A stretch of 64,000 nucleotides of DNA from Paracoccus jeotgali (lineage in GTDB: Bacteria; Pseudomonadota; Alphaproteobacteria; Rhodobacterales; Rhodobacteraceae), in contig NZ_CP025583.1 of assembly GCF_002865605.1 (NCBI RefSeq), forward strand, positions 2,584,501-2,648,500, written 5' to 3'. A program made the position numbers and the translations under genes. Positions within the stretch are counted from its first letter, which is position 1; each line of letters opens with the position of its first letter. The notes below the pieces were generated by a model that worked only from the letters and a program-made list of their open reading frames with translations, made no database searches and was not told where the DNA came from. Shown here piece by piece: positions 48,727 to 57,011 of the stretch.

Positions 48727-49475
48727 CGCCGCTCTCGCCTCAGCATCAGGGCTACGCCCGCGGCGATCAGGATCAGCATCGCCACCCCGGCGATCCGCAG
48801 GCTGCCAAGCGCGGTCCTCGCGATCCGGCCCACCGCCTGATCGATGCCCGAACACAGCAGCACGATCCGCTCGCGCAGCCCGCCGACCTTGCCGCGCGCG
48901 GCGTCCGACAGCGCCGAGCGCAGCGCGGCGGCGGTGAAGTCGAAGCCAAAGAACACCTCGGACAGCGCGCCCTCTGGCGTCAGGACGGCGGTGGCGACGG
49001 GATGAACCAACACCTCGCCGCCGGGGCGGACATAGCTCTGCATCCGCAGCGGCGCGGTCAGCGCGGTCAGCGCCTCGGGCTCGCCGGTCAGAAAGCGCCA
49101 GTTCGACAGGTCCACATCCGGCACCACCTGTTGCAGCTTGTCGCGCATCTGCGCGGCATCGGCGGGGGTCTCGGTCGGGTCGAGGCTGGTGAACAGGACG
49201 CGCGGCGGGGGCTGCATGTCGGACAGCGTCTCGGCCAGCTCTTGCTGCAGGATACCGCAGATATTGGTGCAGCGGTGATAGCCGGGCAGCAGCAGGGTGC
49301 CTTCGTTCGTCAGCAGATCGGCGACGGCGTGGCTCTGCCCGTCCGCGTCACGCAACACCGCCGTCATATCGACGCGCGCGCCGATCAGCGGTTGCACGTC
49401 CTGCGCCCGCGAGGCGCCGCTGCACAGCGCGAGGATCAGCAGCACAAGCTGCAGAAGGCGAGAGGGCCGCATCAT
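48723..49475 (-). CDS. sco: SCO1/SenC-family copper chaperone
   Basis: 250 residues from the ATG at 49475. A signal or anchor helix (MMRPSRLLQLVLLILALCSG) precedes a thioredoxin-like domain with the copper-binding pair CTNIC and a later His in VLVHPVATAVL. A second hydrophobic helix near the C terminus (IAGVAMLILIAAGVALML) would anchor the protein again. SCO proteins deliver copper to the CuA centre of subunit II, the next gene. Overlaps are 4 bp at both ends. Confidence 0.9.
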   Translation of the reverse strand: MMRPSRLLQLVLLILALCSGASRAQDVQPLIGARVDMTAVLRDADGQSHAVADLLTNEGTLLLPGYHRCTNICGILQQELAETLSDMQPPPRVLFTSLDPTETPADAAQMRDKLQQVVPDVDLSNWRFLTGEPEALTALTAPLRMQSYVRPGGEVLVHPVATAVLTPEGALSEVFFGFDFTAAALRSALSDAARGKVGGLRERIVLLCSGIDQAVGRIARTALGSLRIAGVAMLILIAAGVALMLRRERR

Positions 49476-49861
49476 GGGATCGTCCTCGCGCTGGGGGTGG
49501 CACCGGGACAGGCGGCGCCCTGACACTCGGTCGCGGCGGGCGGGACGGTGGCGCGGTGGCCTTGGGCGACCAGACGCATGGCCTGCTCGATGGGGATGAC
49601 GCGCAGGCCCGGCCCGGCCTCAGCCCTGCGTGTCAGCGCCTGACGCTTCTCGGCCTCATAAGCCGCCAGATCGGCGGCGGGCGAGATCTGCAGCGTCGGC
49701 TCGGGCTTGGCGGCGCGGTCGAATGCCCAGGGCGGGTCCGGGCTGAAGAACAGCAGCAGGCCAAAGGCAGAGCCGGCGATGAACACCGCAAAGCCCAGCC
49801 CCAGCAGCCACATGGTGCGGGGGGCCACGTCACGGGTCTCGACCTGCAGGCGGTCAGGCAT
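49472..49861 (-). CDS. Small single-helix membrane protein of the act-cox operon
   Basis: 129 residues from the ATG at 49861, overlapping actF by 8 bp and sco by 4 bp. One membrane helix (about 17-38, MWLLGLGFAVFIAGSAFGLL) is followed by a periplasmic tail with a Glu/Lys/Arg-rich stretch and a C-terminal Cys pair (ATECQGAACPG). No family is recognised. Other ACIII complexes have a small single-helix subunit (ActG); the position suggests a similar accessory or assembly role, unproven. Confidence 0.7.
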   Translation of the reverse strand: MPDRLQVETRDVAPRTMWLLGLGFAVFIAGSAFGLLLFFSPDPPWAFDRAAKPEPTLQISPAADLAAYEAEKRQALTRRAEAGPGLRVIPIEQAMRLVAQGHRATVPPAATECQGAACPGATPSARTIP

Positions 49862-50891
49862 GGCGGACCTCCCCCCTTTGGCGCAGGCCGAGCGACGCGG
49901 CGGCAAACCACGCCAGCCCGAGGGCGATCACCGCCAGCAGGTCGATCAGATGGACCAGCTCGACATGTTCGGCAAACGCGGGCGCGCTGCGCCACCACAG
50001 ATCCACCGCCTGCCCCAGCAGCAGCACGCCTGCAGCAGCGGCCACCGCATCGGGCCGCTGCTTCAGCCGGGGCGAGGCCATGGCCGCGATCACCACCGCA
50101 TGCCAGCCGATCGCCAGCCACAAAACGACCCCGAACCCGCCCTGACTGCGCCGCAGATACCACGCTATCTCTTGCGGCAGATCGCCCGACCAGATGATGA
50201 GATACTGCATATAGACCAGATACAGCCACACCATCGCCCAGCCGAGCATCAGCATCCCGCAATCCGCCAGCCGGTCGCGCGCGCCATCGCTGGCCCACAA
50301 GATCAGCGTCCCGAACGCCATCGCCGCCACGACGCCGCCGGTGGCGTGGATCGGCGGATAGGCGGTCGAGTAGAACTCCGGCTCAAACGCCAGCAGCCAG
50401 TCGATGGACAGGATCGAGACCGCGAAGGCATAGACCATCAGCAGCGTCGCCGCCCCCGCCGCGCCCCAACGCTGCCGCAACGGCCCGGCGGCGACCCAGC
50501 AGATCAGCAGGAACAGCAGCAGCACCACCACCGTCCGCGCCTGCAGGAAACCGACGTCCAGATAGGCGAGCTTGCGGGCCACCGTCTCGGGCAGATCGGA
50601 CGGCTGGGCCCCGGCCCAGGGAAACAGGCCGGGCGCGGTCAGGATCAGCGGCAGCCAGGCCAGCGCCGCCACCGGCATCGCCGCCGCCGCCGCCCGCAGC
50701 CCCGGCCCCATCGCCAGACCCCAGCGCCCGCCGGTGATCGCGTGGATCAGCAGCAGCACCGCCGCCCCCAGCGAGACGCCGGTCCAGAAATGCGCGGCAA
50801 AGACCCAGGCCCGCAGCACCGCCGCCATCGGGCCCAGCCCGGCCAGCGCCGCCAGAGCCACCGCAGCAAGGGGGAACAGCAGCGGCATCAT
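49854..50891 (-). CDS. actF: Alternative Complex III membrane subunit ActF
   Basis: 345-residue NrfD-related inner-membrane protein with about ten predicted helices. The opening PLLFPLAAVALAALAGLG, ILSIDWLLAFEPEFYSTAYP and WLYLVYMQYLIIWSGDLPQEIAWYL are characteristic of the shorter of the two ACIII quinol-interacting subunits. It overlaps actE by 4 bp. With ActC it is expected to form the membrane core that oxidises quinol. Confidence 0.88.
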   Translation of the reverse strand: MMPLLFPLAAVALAALAGLGPMAAVLRAWVFAAHFWTGVSLGAAVLLLIHAITGGRWGLAMGPGLRAAAAAMPVAALAWLPLILTAPGLFPWAGAQPSDLPETVARKLAYLDVGFLQARTVVVLLLFLLICWVAAGPLRQRWGAAGAATLLMVYAFAVSILSIDWLLAFEPEFYSTAYPPIHATGGVVAAMAFGTLILWASDGARDRLADCGMLMLGWAMVWLYLVYMQYLIIWSGDLPQEIAWYLRRSQGGFGVVLWLAIGWHAVVIAAMASPRLKQRPDAVAAAAGVLLLGQAVDLWWRSAPAFAEHVELVHLIDLLAVIALGLAWFAAASLGLRQRGEVRHA

Positions 50892-51403
50892 TCCTCCCCC
50901 TCCGCCAGACCTGCGTCGGCGAGCGCAACCGGGGTGCGCTGCGACAGTTGCAGCGCGCGGATATAGGCGATGATCGCCCAGCGGTCGGCGGGCGGCACCC
51001 GGCTGGCATAAGAGAACATCACCCCATAGCCGTTTGTGATCACATCATAGAAATGCCGGTCCGGCGCCCGAATCAGCCCCGGATCGTGATACGAGGGCGG
51101 CGGGGGAAAGCCGCGCCGCACGATCATGCCGTCCCCGTCGCCGGTCGGGCTGTGGCAGGGCGCGCAGAACACGTCATACCGCTCTCGCCCGCGTTCCAGC
51201 ATCGCCAGCGGGATCTGGTCCGGCAGCGCGTCGGGGACGGGCGACAGGTCGGCATGACGCGCGACGGTCCCCTCGGGCGGCAACAGCGCGGCGGCGTCAT
51301 GGGGAAAGCCCAGCGCGCTGGACACTGGGTCCAGACGCGGCATCTGGGCCATGTCCTGCTTGCATCCCGCCAGCAGCATCAGGATCAGGACCGCGCGCCT
51401 CAT
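50888..51403 (-). CDS. actE: Alternative Complex III monohaem cytochrome c subunit ActE
   Basis: 171-residue lipoprotein. The short signal ends in the lipobox LLAGC. One haem site, CAPCH, lies near residue 82, and a Met in YGVMFSYASRV is the likely distal ligand. It passes electrons out of ACIII toward the oxidase. Overlaps with actD and actF are 4 bp each. Confidence 0.9.
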   Translation of the reverse strand: MRRAVLILMLLAGCKQDMAQMPRLDPVSSALGFPHDAAALLPPEGTVARHADLSPVPDALPDQIPLAMLERGRERYDVFCAPCHSPTGDGDGMIVRRGFPPPPSYHDPGLIRAPDRHFYDVITNGYGVMFSYASRVPPADRWAIIAYIRALQLSQRTPVALADAGLAEGEE

Positions 51404-51936
51404 GGTCCCACCTCGGCGATGTCTTGGGCCTTGGCCTCGGTCAGGGCGCGGGTCAGCGCTTGGGCGTCGTATTGCGGGTCGCTGCCCCGGATGACGACGA
51501 CAAAGCAGTCCTCAGCGGCGAAATCCACCGCCGTGAAATCGAAGGCCGGATGATGATAGGCGGGCAGGCGGCACAGCACCAGAAAGCCCAGGAACGCCGC
51601 CAGCGTGCCGCCCAGCACCCCGCCCTCGAAGGCCAGCAGGGCAAAGGGCGGCCAGGCATGCAGCGGGCGGCCGCCGACATTGATCGGATAAGCGACCATG
51701 GTGGAATAGACCGGCAGCGCATAGGCCGCCACAGCCCCCAGCAGCGCGCCCAGCAGGATCAGCCAGCCGATGGGCGAGGGCCTCAGCCCCAGCGCGCTGT
51801 CCAGCTCGTCCACCGGATAGGCGGTATGGGCCTGCAGGTCGGAATACCCCTGCGCCCGCAGGTCGCGCACCGCCGCCAGCAGCGCATCCGGCCCGGCAAA
51901 GGCCGCGAAGATGCCATAGGGGCGCGGCGCGGTCAT
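51400..51936 (-). CDS. actD: Alternative Complex III subunit ActD (DUF3341)
   Basis: 178 residues. A soluble N-terminal ferredoxin-like part (YGIFAAFAGPDALLAAVRDLR, then YPVDELDSALGLRPSPIGW) is followed by two helices and a short C-terminal domain, the DUF3341 pattern seen in every act operon. It overlaps actC and actE by 4 bp each. Confidence 0.9.
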   Translation of the reverse strand: MTAPRPYGIFAAFAGPDALLAAVRDLRAQGYSDLQAHTAYPVDELDSALGLRPSPIGWLILLGALLGAVAAYALPVYSTMVAYPINVGGRPLHAWPPFALLAFEGGVLGGTLAAFLGFLVLCRLPAYHHPAFDFTAVDFAAEDCFVVVIRGSDPQYDAQALTRALTEAKAQDIAEVGP

Positions 51937-53301
51937 TTCCGCTCCTCCACCCGCTCGGCGAGTTCAAAGATCGACAGCGCCGGCAGGATGCGGATGAACA
52001 GGAAGATCAGCGCAAAAAACATCCCCAGCGAGCCGAAAAGCAGCGTGAAATCCAGCCAGCGCAGCGATTGCTCGCCCCAGGCGGCGGGCAGAAAGCCGCG
52101 CGACAGGCTGGAGGTGACGATCATGTAGCGTTCCAGCCACATGCCGACATTGACCACGATGACCACGAACCACAGCACCAGCGGCCGCGCCCGCACCGCC
52201 CGCCACATCAGCAGCGGCAGGGCGCCCAGGTTGAACGCCAGCGTCGCCCAGTAGAACGGCGCATAGGGGCCGGACAGGCGCGCCGATATCATCATCCGTT
52301 CGGACGCCTCGCCCGAATACCAGGCGAAAAACGCCTCGTTCGCGTAGGAGTAGGCGACGATAAGCCCCGAGGCGATCATTACCTTGGCCCCCAGATCAAA
52401 GTGGCGCTGCGTGATCACATCGCCCAGATCGAAGAAATGCCGCAGCGGAATGGCGATGGTCAGCACCATGGCAAAGCCGGAATACAGCGCCCCCGCAACG
52501 AAATAGGGCGGGAAGATGGTCGAGTGATAGCCCGGCGTGATGGCGATGGTGAAATCCAACGAGACGACGGAATGCACCGACACCACCAGCGGCGTCGCCA
52601 GTGCTGCCAGCGCGAAATAAGCCGCCTGATGATGCGTCCAGTGCCGCGCCGAGCCGCGCCAGCCAAGGGCGAGGATGCCATAGCTGACCTGCTTGAACCG
52701 CGTCTGCGCCCGGTCGCGCAGCACCGCCAGATCGGGGATCAGCCCCCAGATACCAGAACACGATGGACAGGATGCCATAGGTCGCGATGGCCGCGAAATC
52801 CCACACCAGCGGCGAGCGCCATTGCGGCCAGGGCATATGCGTCACCGGCAGCGGCATCAGCCAGTAAAAGAACCACGGCCGCCCCAGATGCAGGATCGGG
52901 AACAGCCCGGCCATGGCGACGGCGAACAGCGTCATCGCCTCGGCAAAGCGGTTGATCGAATCGCGCCAGGGCTGGCGCATCAGCAGCAGCACGGCAGAGA
53001 TCAGCGTGCCCGCATGGCCGATGCCGATCCACCACACGACATTGGCGATCATCGTCCCCCATGCGACGGGGATGTTGATGCCATAGGCCCCGACCCCGAC
53101 CGAGACCAGATAGGCGATGGAATACAGAAACATCAGCGCCAGCGCGGCGAAGAAGGCAAACCCCCACCAGAACCGCCTGGGCAGCCGTCCCTGCAGCACG
53201 ATGGACCCGATCTGTCGCGTGATCTCGGGCGCCGAGGGCTTGCCGCGGATCAGCGGCGCCTGTTCCGGTCGGGCGGGATCGGGGCGCGAGGCGTCAGTCA
53301 T
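51933..53301 (-). pseudogene. actC: Alternative Complex III membrane subunit ActC, interrupted by one frameshift
   Basis: NrfD-like polytopic subunit that binds quinol; about 455 residues if repaired. The first frame (from the ATG at 53301) runs MTDASRPDP... to FWYLG near 52748; the remainder, from [14 protein letters not shown] to the stop at 51933, continues in the next frame. The break lies in CTGGGGGC (C run at 52743-52747 on the plus strand): with four G the reading is FWYLGLIPDLA, as expected. Both halves are well conserved (helices, [29 protein letters not shown]), so the cause is a very recent mutation or a homopolymer sequencing error. It overlaps actB and actD. Confidence 0.85.
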
Positions 53302-56222
53302 CCGGGTCCTCCGCCGCAGGCTGCTCCGGCAGGGCCGGGTTGGGGTTCTCGATCCGGGCCAGATAGGTGGTGCGCGGCCGGGTGTTCAGATGCCCCCAGC
53401 AGCGCGTAATTCAGCGGATCGTCGCGCAGGTGCCGCACGTCGGATGCCGGATCGTTCAGGTTCCCGAAGCGGATCGCCTGCGTCGGGCAGGCCTGCTGGC
53501 AGGCGGTCACCACCTCGCCATCGGCGATGGGGCGGCCGTCGATGTCGGCCTCGATCCGCGCGGCCTGGATGCGCTGCACGCAATAGGTGCATTTCTCCAT
53601 CACCCCGCGCGAGCGGACGCTGACATCGGGATTCATCACCGGTGCCGAGGGCGCGGCGGTGCCCTGAGGAAACGGCTGATACAGATGGAAATTGAACCGC
53701 CGCACCTTGTAGGGGCAGTTCTGGGAACAATAGCGCGTGCCGATGCAGCGGTTATAGACCTGCGCGTTCAGCCCGTCATGGGTGTGGACGGTGGCGTTGA
53801 CCGGGCAGACCAGTTCGCAGGGCGCTTTCTCGCAATGCATGCAGGGAACGGGCTGGAAATAGGTGCGCGGATCGTCCTCGGGGCCGGCGTGATAGCGGTC
53901 GACGCGCAGCCAGTGCATCTCGTGTCCGCGGGCGCATTCCTCGGGCCCGACGGTGGGGATGTTGTTTTCCGCCTGACAGGCCGCGACGCAGGCATTGCAG
54001 CCGATGCAGGTGGTTTGGTCGATGACCATGCCCCAGGCCTCGTCCTTGTACTGCCAGTCTGGATACAGCGACTGTTCGGGCGGCGCGGGGTGGCCGGCAT
54101 GGACCGCGTCGGGGGCGTCCAGCCATTCGGTCAGGCTGGCATGGCGGACCGGATCGCGGCCCTCCATCGCGTGATGGTGCTGGGTGGTGATGATGTCGGT
54201 CTGCATGTCCAGCGGGGTCAGTTCGACCCCCGCCGACCACGGCGCGTCGCTGCCCCGCAGGCGATAGACGTCGGTGCCGCGCGGGGTGCCGTCTTCGCCC
54301 ACCGGGCGGCCATGGCCGAGGGTCAGGGTGATCGTGTCCGCCGGATGGCCCGGCTGGACCCAGACCGGGATCGAGATCTCGTGCCCTCCCCGCCGCAGCA
54401 ACACCACGCGCCCCGAGGCCAGCCCCAGCCGGTGCGCCGTCGCGGGCGCCATGGCGGCGACGTTGCCCCAGACGATCTTGGTCAGCGGCCGGGGCAGTTC
54501 CTGCAGCCAGACATTGGTGGCAAGGCTGCCATCGCGCAGGAAGGGGTCGGGGACAAAGCGCAGCTCCAGCCCGGCGGGCGCGGGCGCTTGCGGAAGGGCG
54601 CCAAGCGCCTGCGGCAGGGGGCGGCATTGCGGGGAAATGGGCGCGACCTTGGTCCCCGCGATCACGCCGCGCTGCAGCGCCTGCTGCCAATCGGCGGGCG
54701 ACAGCCCCTGATCGGTCCAGTGGCGCATGACCAGATCGCGCGGGCTGGTCCGCACCTCGCCCGCCAGCGCGGCCAGCACCTGCGCTGGCGTCCGGCCATC
54801 ATACAGCGGCCGGATCAGGGGCTGGATGATCGAGGCGGTGCCGTCAAAGGCCCGCGCATCGCCCCAGCTTTCCAGCACATGCGCCGCCGGGATGTGCCAG
54901 TCGCACAGCGCCGCCGTCTCATCCAGATGCGTGCCCAGATGGACGCTGAGCGCGGCGTTCCCCAGCGCCGCCCGCAGGTCCAGATCGCCCGGCGCGGTAT
55001 AGGCCGGGTTCGATTGCAGGATCAGCAGGGTGTCAATGCCGCCGCTGTCCAGATCCGCGACCAGATCCGCCAGATCGCCGGTATCCTCGGCCATGAAGGG
55101 CGCCTGCGGCAGCAGGTCCAGCGTGCGGCCCAGGCTGCCGAGGCGCTGGTTCAGGGTCAGCGCCAGCTCTTGCAACGCGGGCGGCAGATGCGGGCCGGGC
55201 AGGACCAGCGCGGCCTCGCCCCCCCGGCGCAGGTCGTCGGCGAGGCCGTCCAGCAGGGCGACGGGCACGGGCGCCTCGGGCGCGCCCTGACCGGCGAGGC
55301 GGGCGCCGAGCGCGGTCAGCACCGCGCCGGCCTCGCTGGGCTTGACGGCCCAGCGGTGGTCGGCGGCGGCGCCGGTCAGGGTCGGCGTCGTCTCGACCGC
55401 GTAAAGCCGCGACATCCGCGCCGGATCGCGCCCCGCCCCCGCCCGCCGGCGCGTCTCGGCAAAGGCGCGGGCATGGGCCAGCTTGCCCGGCCCCTCGCCC
55501 AGCAGATCGGCATCAAGGCTCAGGATCACCCGCGCCTCGGACAGGTTCGGCCGCAGCAGTACGGACTGGCCGCACAGATCCACGTACCCGCTGCCCAGCG
55601 GCGCGTGCCGGTAAAGCCGCAGCCCCGGAAAGGCCCTGCGCAGCGCGTCCAGCCGCGCCTGCAGGCTGGGCGAGGTCGAAACCCCGCCAAGGATCGCCAC
55701 CCCGCGCCCGCCCTCGCGCCGCATCTGCTGCGCGATCTGCGACAGCAGGGCATCGACATGGGCCATGCTGCTGGTCTGCCCCGCCCGCTGCGGCGCGCGC
55801 GAGCGGGTCGGGTCGAACAGGTCCAGACAGGCCGCCTGCATCACGGCATCCGTGGCCCCCAGCGAGGCGGGGTGGTCGGGATTGCCCTCGACCTTGGTCG
55901 GTCGCCCCTCATGACTTTCGACCAGCGCGCCGATGCCGAAGCCGTCGCAGGGCAGGGTCGTGGCATAGAATTGCGGATTGCCGAGGATCAGCCCCTCGGG
56001 CTGGTCGATATAGGGCAGGATGGTTTCCTCGGGCGGGGAACAGGCGGTCATGCCGCCCAGCGCCATCGCCGCGCCCATGAACTTCAGGACCGAGCGCCGG
56101 TCCGGCCCCTGCGCCAACCGCTCGGCCAGACCAGGAAACTCGTCCAGCAGCCGCGCCTCGGGCGGGCTGTCCCGCTCTTCGCGGCTGCGCCACAGGGGAA
56201 GGGGGCTACCGGTGACAGACAT
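53298..56222 (-). CDS. actB: Alternative Complex III iron-sulfur/molybdopterin-like subunit ActB, frameshifted near its C terminus
   Basis: About 974 residues. A Tat-like leader ([21 protein letters not shown]) precedes a molybdopterin oxidoreductase-like half (no cofactor expected in ACIII). The iron-sulfur half carries [11 protein letters not shown] (about 737), [13 protein letters not shown] (about 790), [11 protein letters not shown] (about 826) and CTYCVQ with [10 protein letters not shown] (about 876-910). The last 28 or so residues (from ASEHPAAHH) are out of frame. One G fewer in CTGCTGGGGGCATC (C run at 53393-53397 on the plus strand) restores [20 protein letters not shown] and a stop overlapping the actC start. 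Start 56222 overlaps actA by 17 bp. Confidence 0.92.
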   Translation of the reverse strand: MSVTGSPLPLWRSREERDSPPEARLLDEFPGLAERLAQGPDRRSVLKFMGAAMALGGMTACSPPEETILPYIDQPEGLILGNPQFYATTLPCDGFGIGALVESHEGRPTKVEGNPDHPASLGATDAVMQAACLDLFDPTRSRAPQRAGQTSSMAHVDALLSQIAQQMRREGGRGVAILGGVSTSPSLQARLDALRRAFPGLRLYRHAPLGSGYVDLCGQSVLLRPNLSEARVILSLDADLLGEGPGKLAHARAFAETRRRAGAGRDPARMSRLYAVETTPTLTGAAADHRWAVKPSEAGAVLTALGARLAGQGAPEAPVPVALLDGLADDLRRGGEAALVLPGPHLPPALQELALTLNQRLGSLGRTLDLLPQAPFMAEDTGDLADLVADLDSGGIDTLLILQSNPAYTAPGDLDLRAALGNAALSVHLGTHLDETAALCDWHIPAAHVLESWGDARAFDGTASIIQPLIRPLYDGRTPAQVLAALAGEVRTSPRDLVMRHWTDQGLSPADWQQALQRGVIAGTKVAPISPQCRPLPQALGALPQAPAPAGLELRFVPDPFLRDGSLATNVWLQELPRPLTKIVWGNVAAMAPATAHRLGLASGRVVLLRRGGHEISIPVWVQPGHPADTITLTLGHGRPVGEDGTPRGTDVYRLRGSDAPWSAGVELTPLDMQTDIITTQHHHAMEGRDPVRHASLTEWLDAPDAVHAGHPAPPEQSLYPDWQYKDEAWGMVIDQTTCIGCNACVAACQAENNIPTVGPEECARGHEMHWLRVDRYHAGPEDDPRTYFQPVPCMHCEKAPCELVCPVNATVHTHDGLNAQVYNRCIGTRYCSQNCPYKVRRFNFHLYQPFPQGTAAPSAPVMNPDVSVRSRGVMEKCTYCVQRIQAARIEADIDGRPIADGEVVTACQQACPTQAIRFGNLNDPASDVRHLRDDPLNYALLGASEHPAAHHLSGPDREPQPGPAGAACGGGPG

Positions 56223-56865
56223 AGCAATCGGTCAGGCGGTCGGCGTGGGGGATGTCGTAGGCGTCCAGCAGATATTCGGCCAGCTCGCGCCGATCCGTGT
56301 CGGGCTGCCAGTCCATCAGGGTGATCGCCTCGGGCGGGCGCAGGTTCGGGCCGGGGTCGCGGTGGCAGTCGAGGCACCATTGCATCGTCAGCGGCGCGCC
56401 CCGCGCGGTCAGCGGCATCTGGTCGATCCGCCCGTGGCAGGACATGCAGCCGACGCCGTTATTGACGTGGATCGCGTGGTTGAAGAACACGTAGTCCGGC
56501 AGGTTGTTCACCCGCTGCCAGGCGACCGGCTGGCGATCGGTAAAGCTGTCGCGGATCGGGGCGAGCAGTTCTGCATCGGTCCAGATCTGCGAATGGCAGG
56601 TCATGCAGGTCTCGGTCGGGGGCAGCCCGGCAAAGGCGGACTTCTCGACCCCGGTGTGGCAATAGCGGCAGTCCAGCCCCAGCCCGGCGACGTGATGCTG
56701 ATGGCTGAACGGCACCGGCTGCTGGGGCGCGCGACCGACCAGCGTGGCCCAGGACGACCGCGGCAGCACGACCAGCAGGATCACCGCCACCGCCGCCAGC
56801 ACCGCCGCCGTGGCAAGGACGATCTGCGTGATCCCATTGGCTTTCGGGCCGAAGATCTGTGCCAT
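56206..56865 (-). CDS. actA: Alternative Complex III pentahaem cytochrome c subunit ActA
   Basis: 219 residues. An N-terminal membrane helix (about 12-35, IVLATAAVLAAVAVILLVVL) is followed by a periplasmic part with five CxxCH haem sites: CRYCH, CMTCH, CMSCH, CLDCH and CYVCH, the last at the very C terminus. Five haems and one anchor are the standard ActA layout. It is the first gene of a 12-gene act-cox operon in which all following genes overlap or nearly overlap, apart from the short coxD tail. Confidence 0.95.
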   Translation of the reverse strand: MAQIFGPKANGITQIVLATAAVLAAVAVILLVVLPRSSWATLVGRAPQQPVPFSHQHHVAGLGLDCRYCHTGVEKSAFAGLPPTETCMTCHSQIWTDAELLAPIRDSFTDRQPVAWQRVNNLPDYVFFNHAIHVNNGVGCMSCHGRIDQMPLTARGAPLTMQWCLDCHRDPGPNLRPPEAITLMDWQPDTDRRELAEYLLDAYDIPHADRLTDCYVCHR

Positions 56866-56980
56866 GATAACGCCTCAGTTATGTCCGGCAGGCCGAGAGT
56901 ATGAGGCCCCAACGACTGACGGCGGCGTGAGGTTTCGTGATCTTTTCCCCTCGGCCCCGCCGAACCGCCACAAGAGGGCG

Positions 56981-57005
56981 GCCGGGGCGGGGTCGCCGCC
57001 CCGGC
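56981..57005 (-). terminator. Hairpin after the glucose dehydrogenase gene
   Basis: A 10-bp perfect stem GCCGGGGCGG/CCGCCCCGGC with a 5-base loop, starting 7 bp beyond the gcd stop codon. No long T run follows, so it may act as an mRNA end stabiliser or a weak terminator that separates gcd from actA. Confidence 0.6.
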
Positions 57006-57011
57006 GCGCGC

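Noticed and set aside
52743..53397. Programmed ribosomal frameshifting in actC and actB
   Set aside because: The G run lacks a standard slippery heptamer with a downstream stimulator that I can see, and ACIII genes are not known to use it; error or mutation is simpler.
53367..56324. 985-residue open frame on the plus strand opposite actB
   Set aside because: Antisense of a gene with intact iron-sulfur motifs; no domain and no ribosome site.
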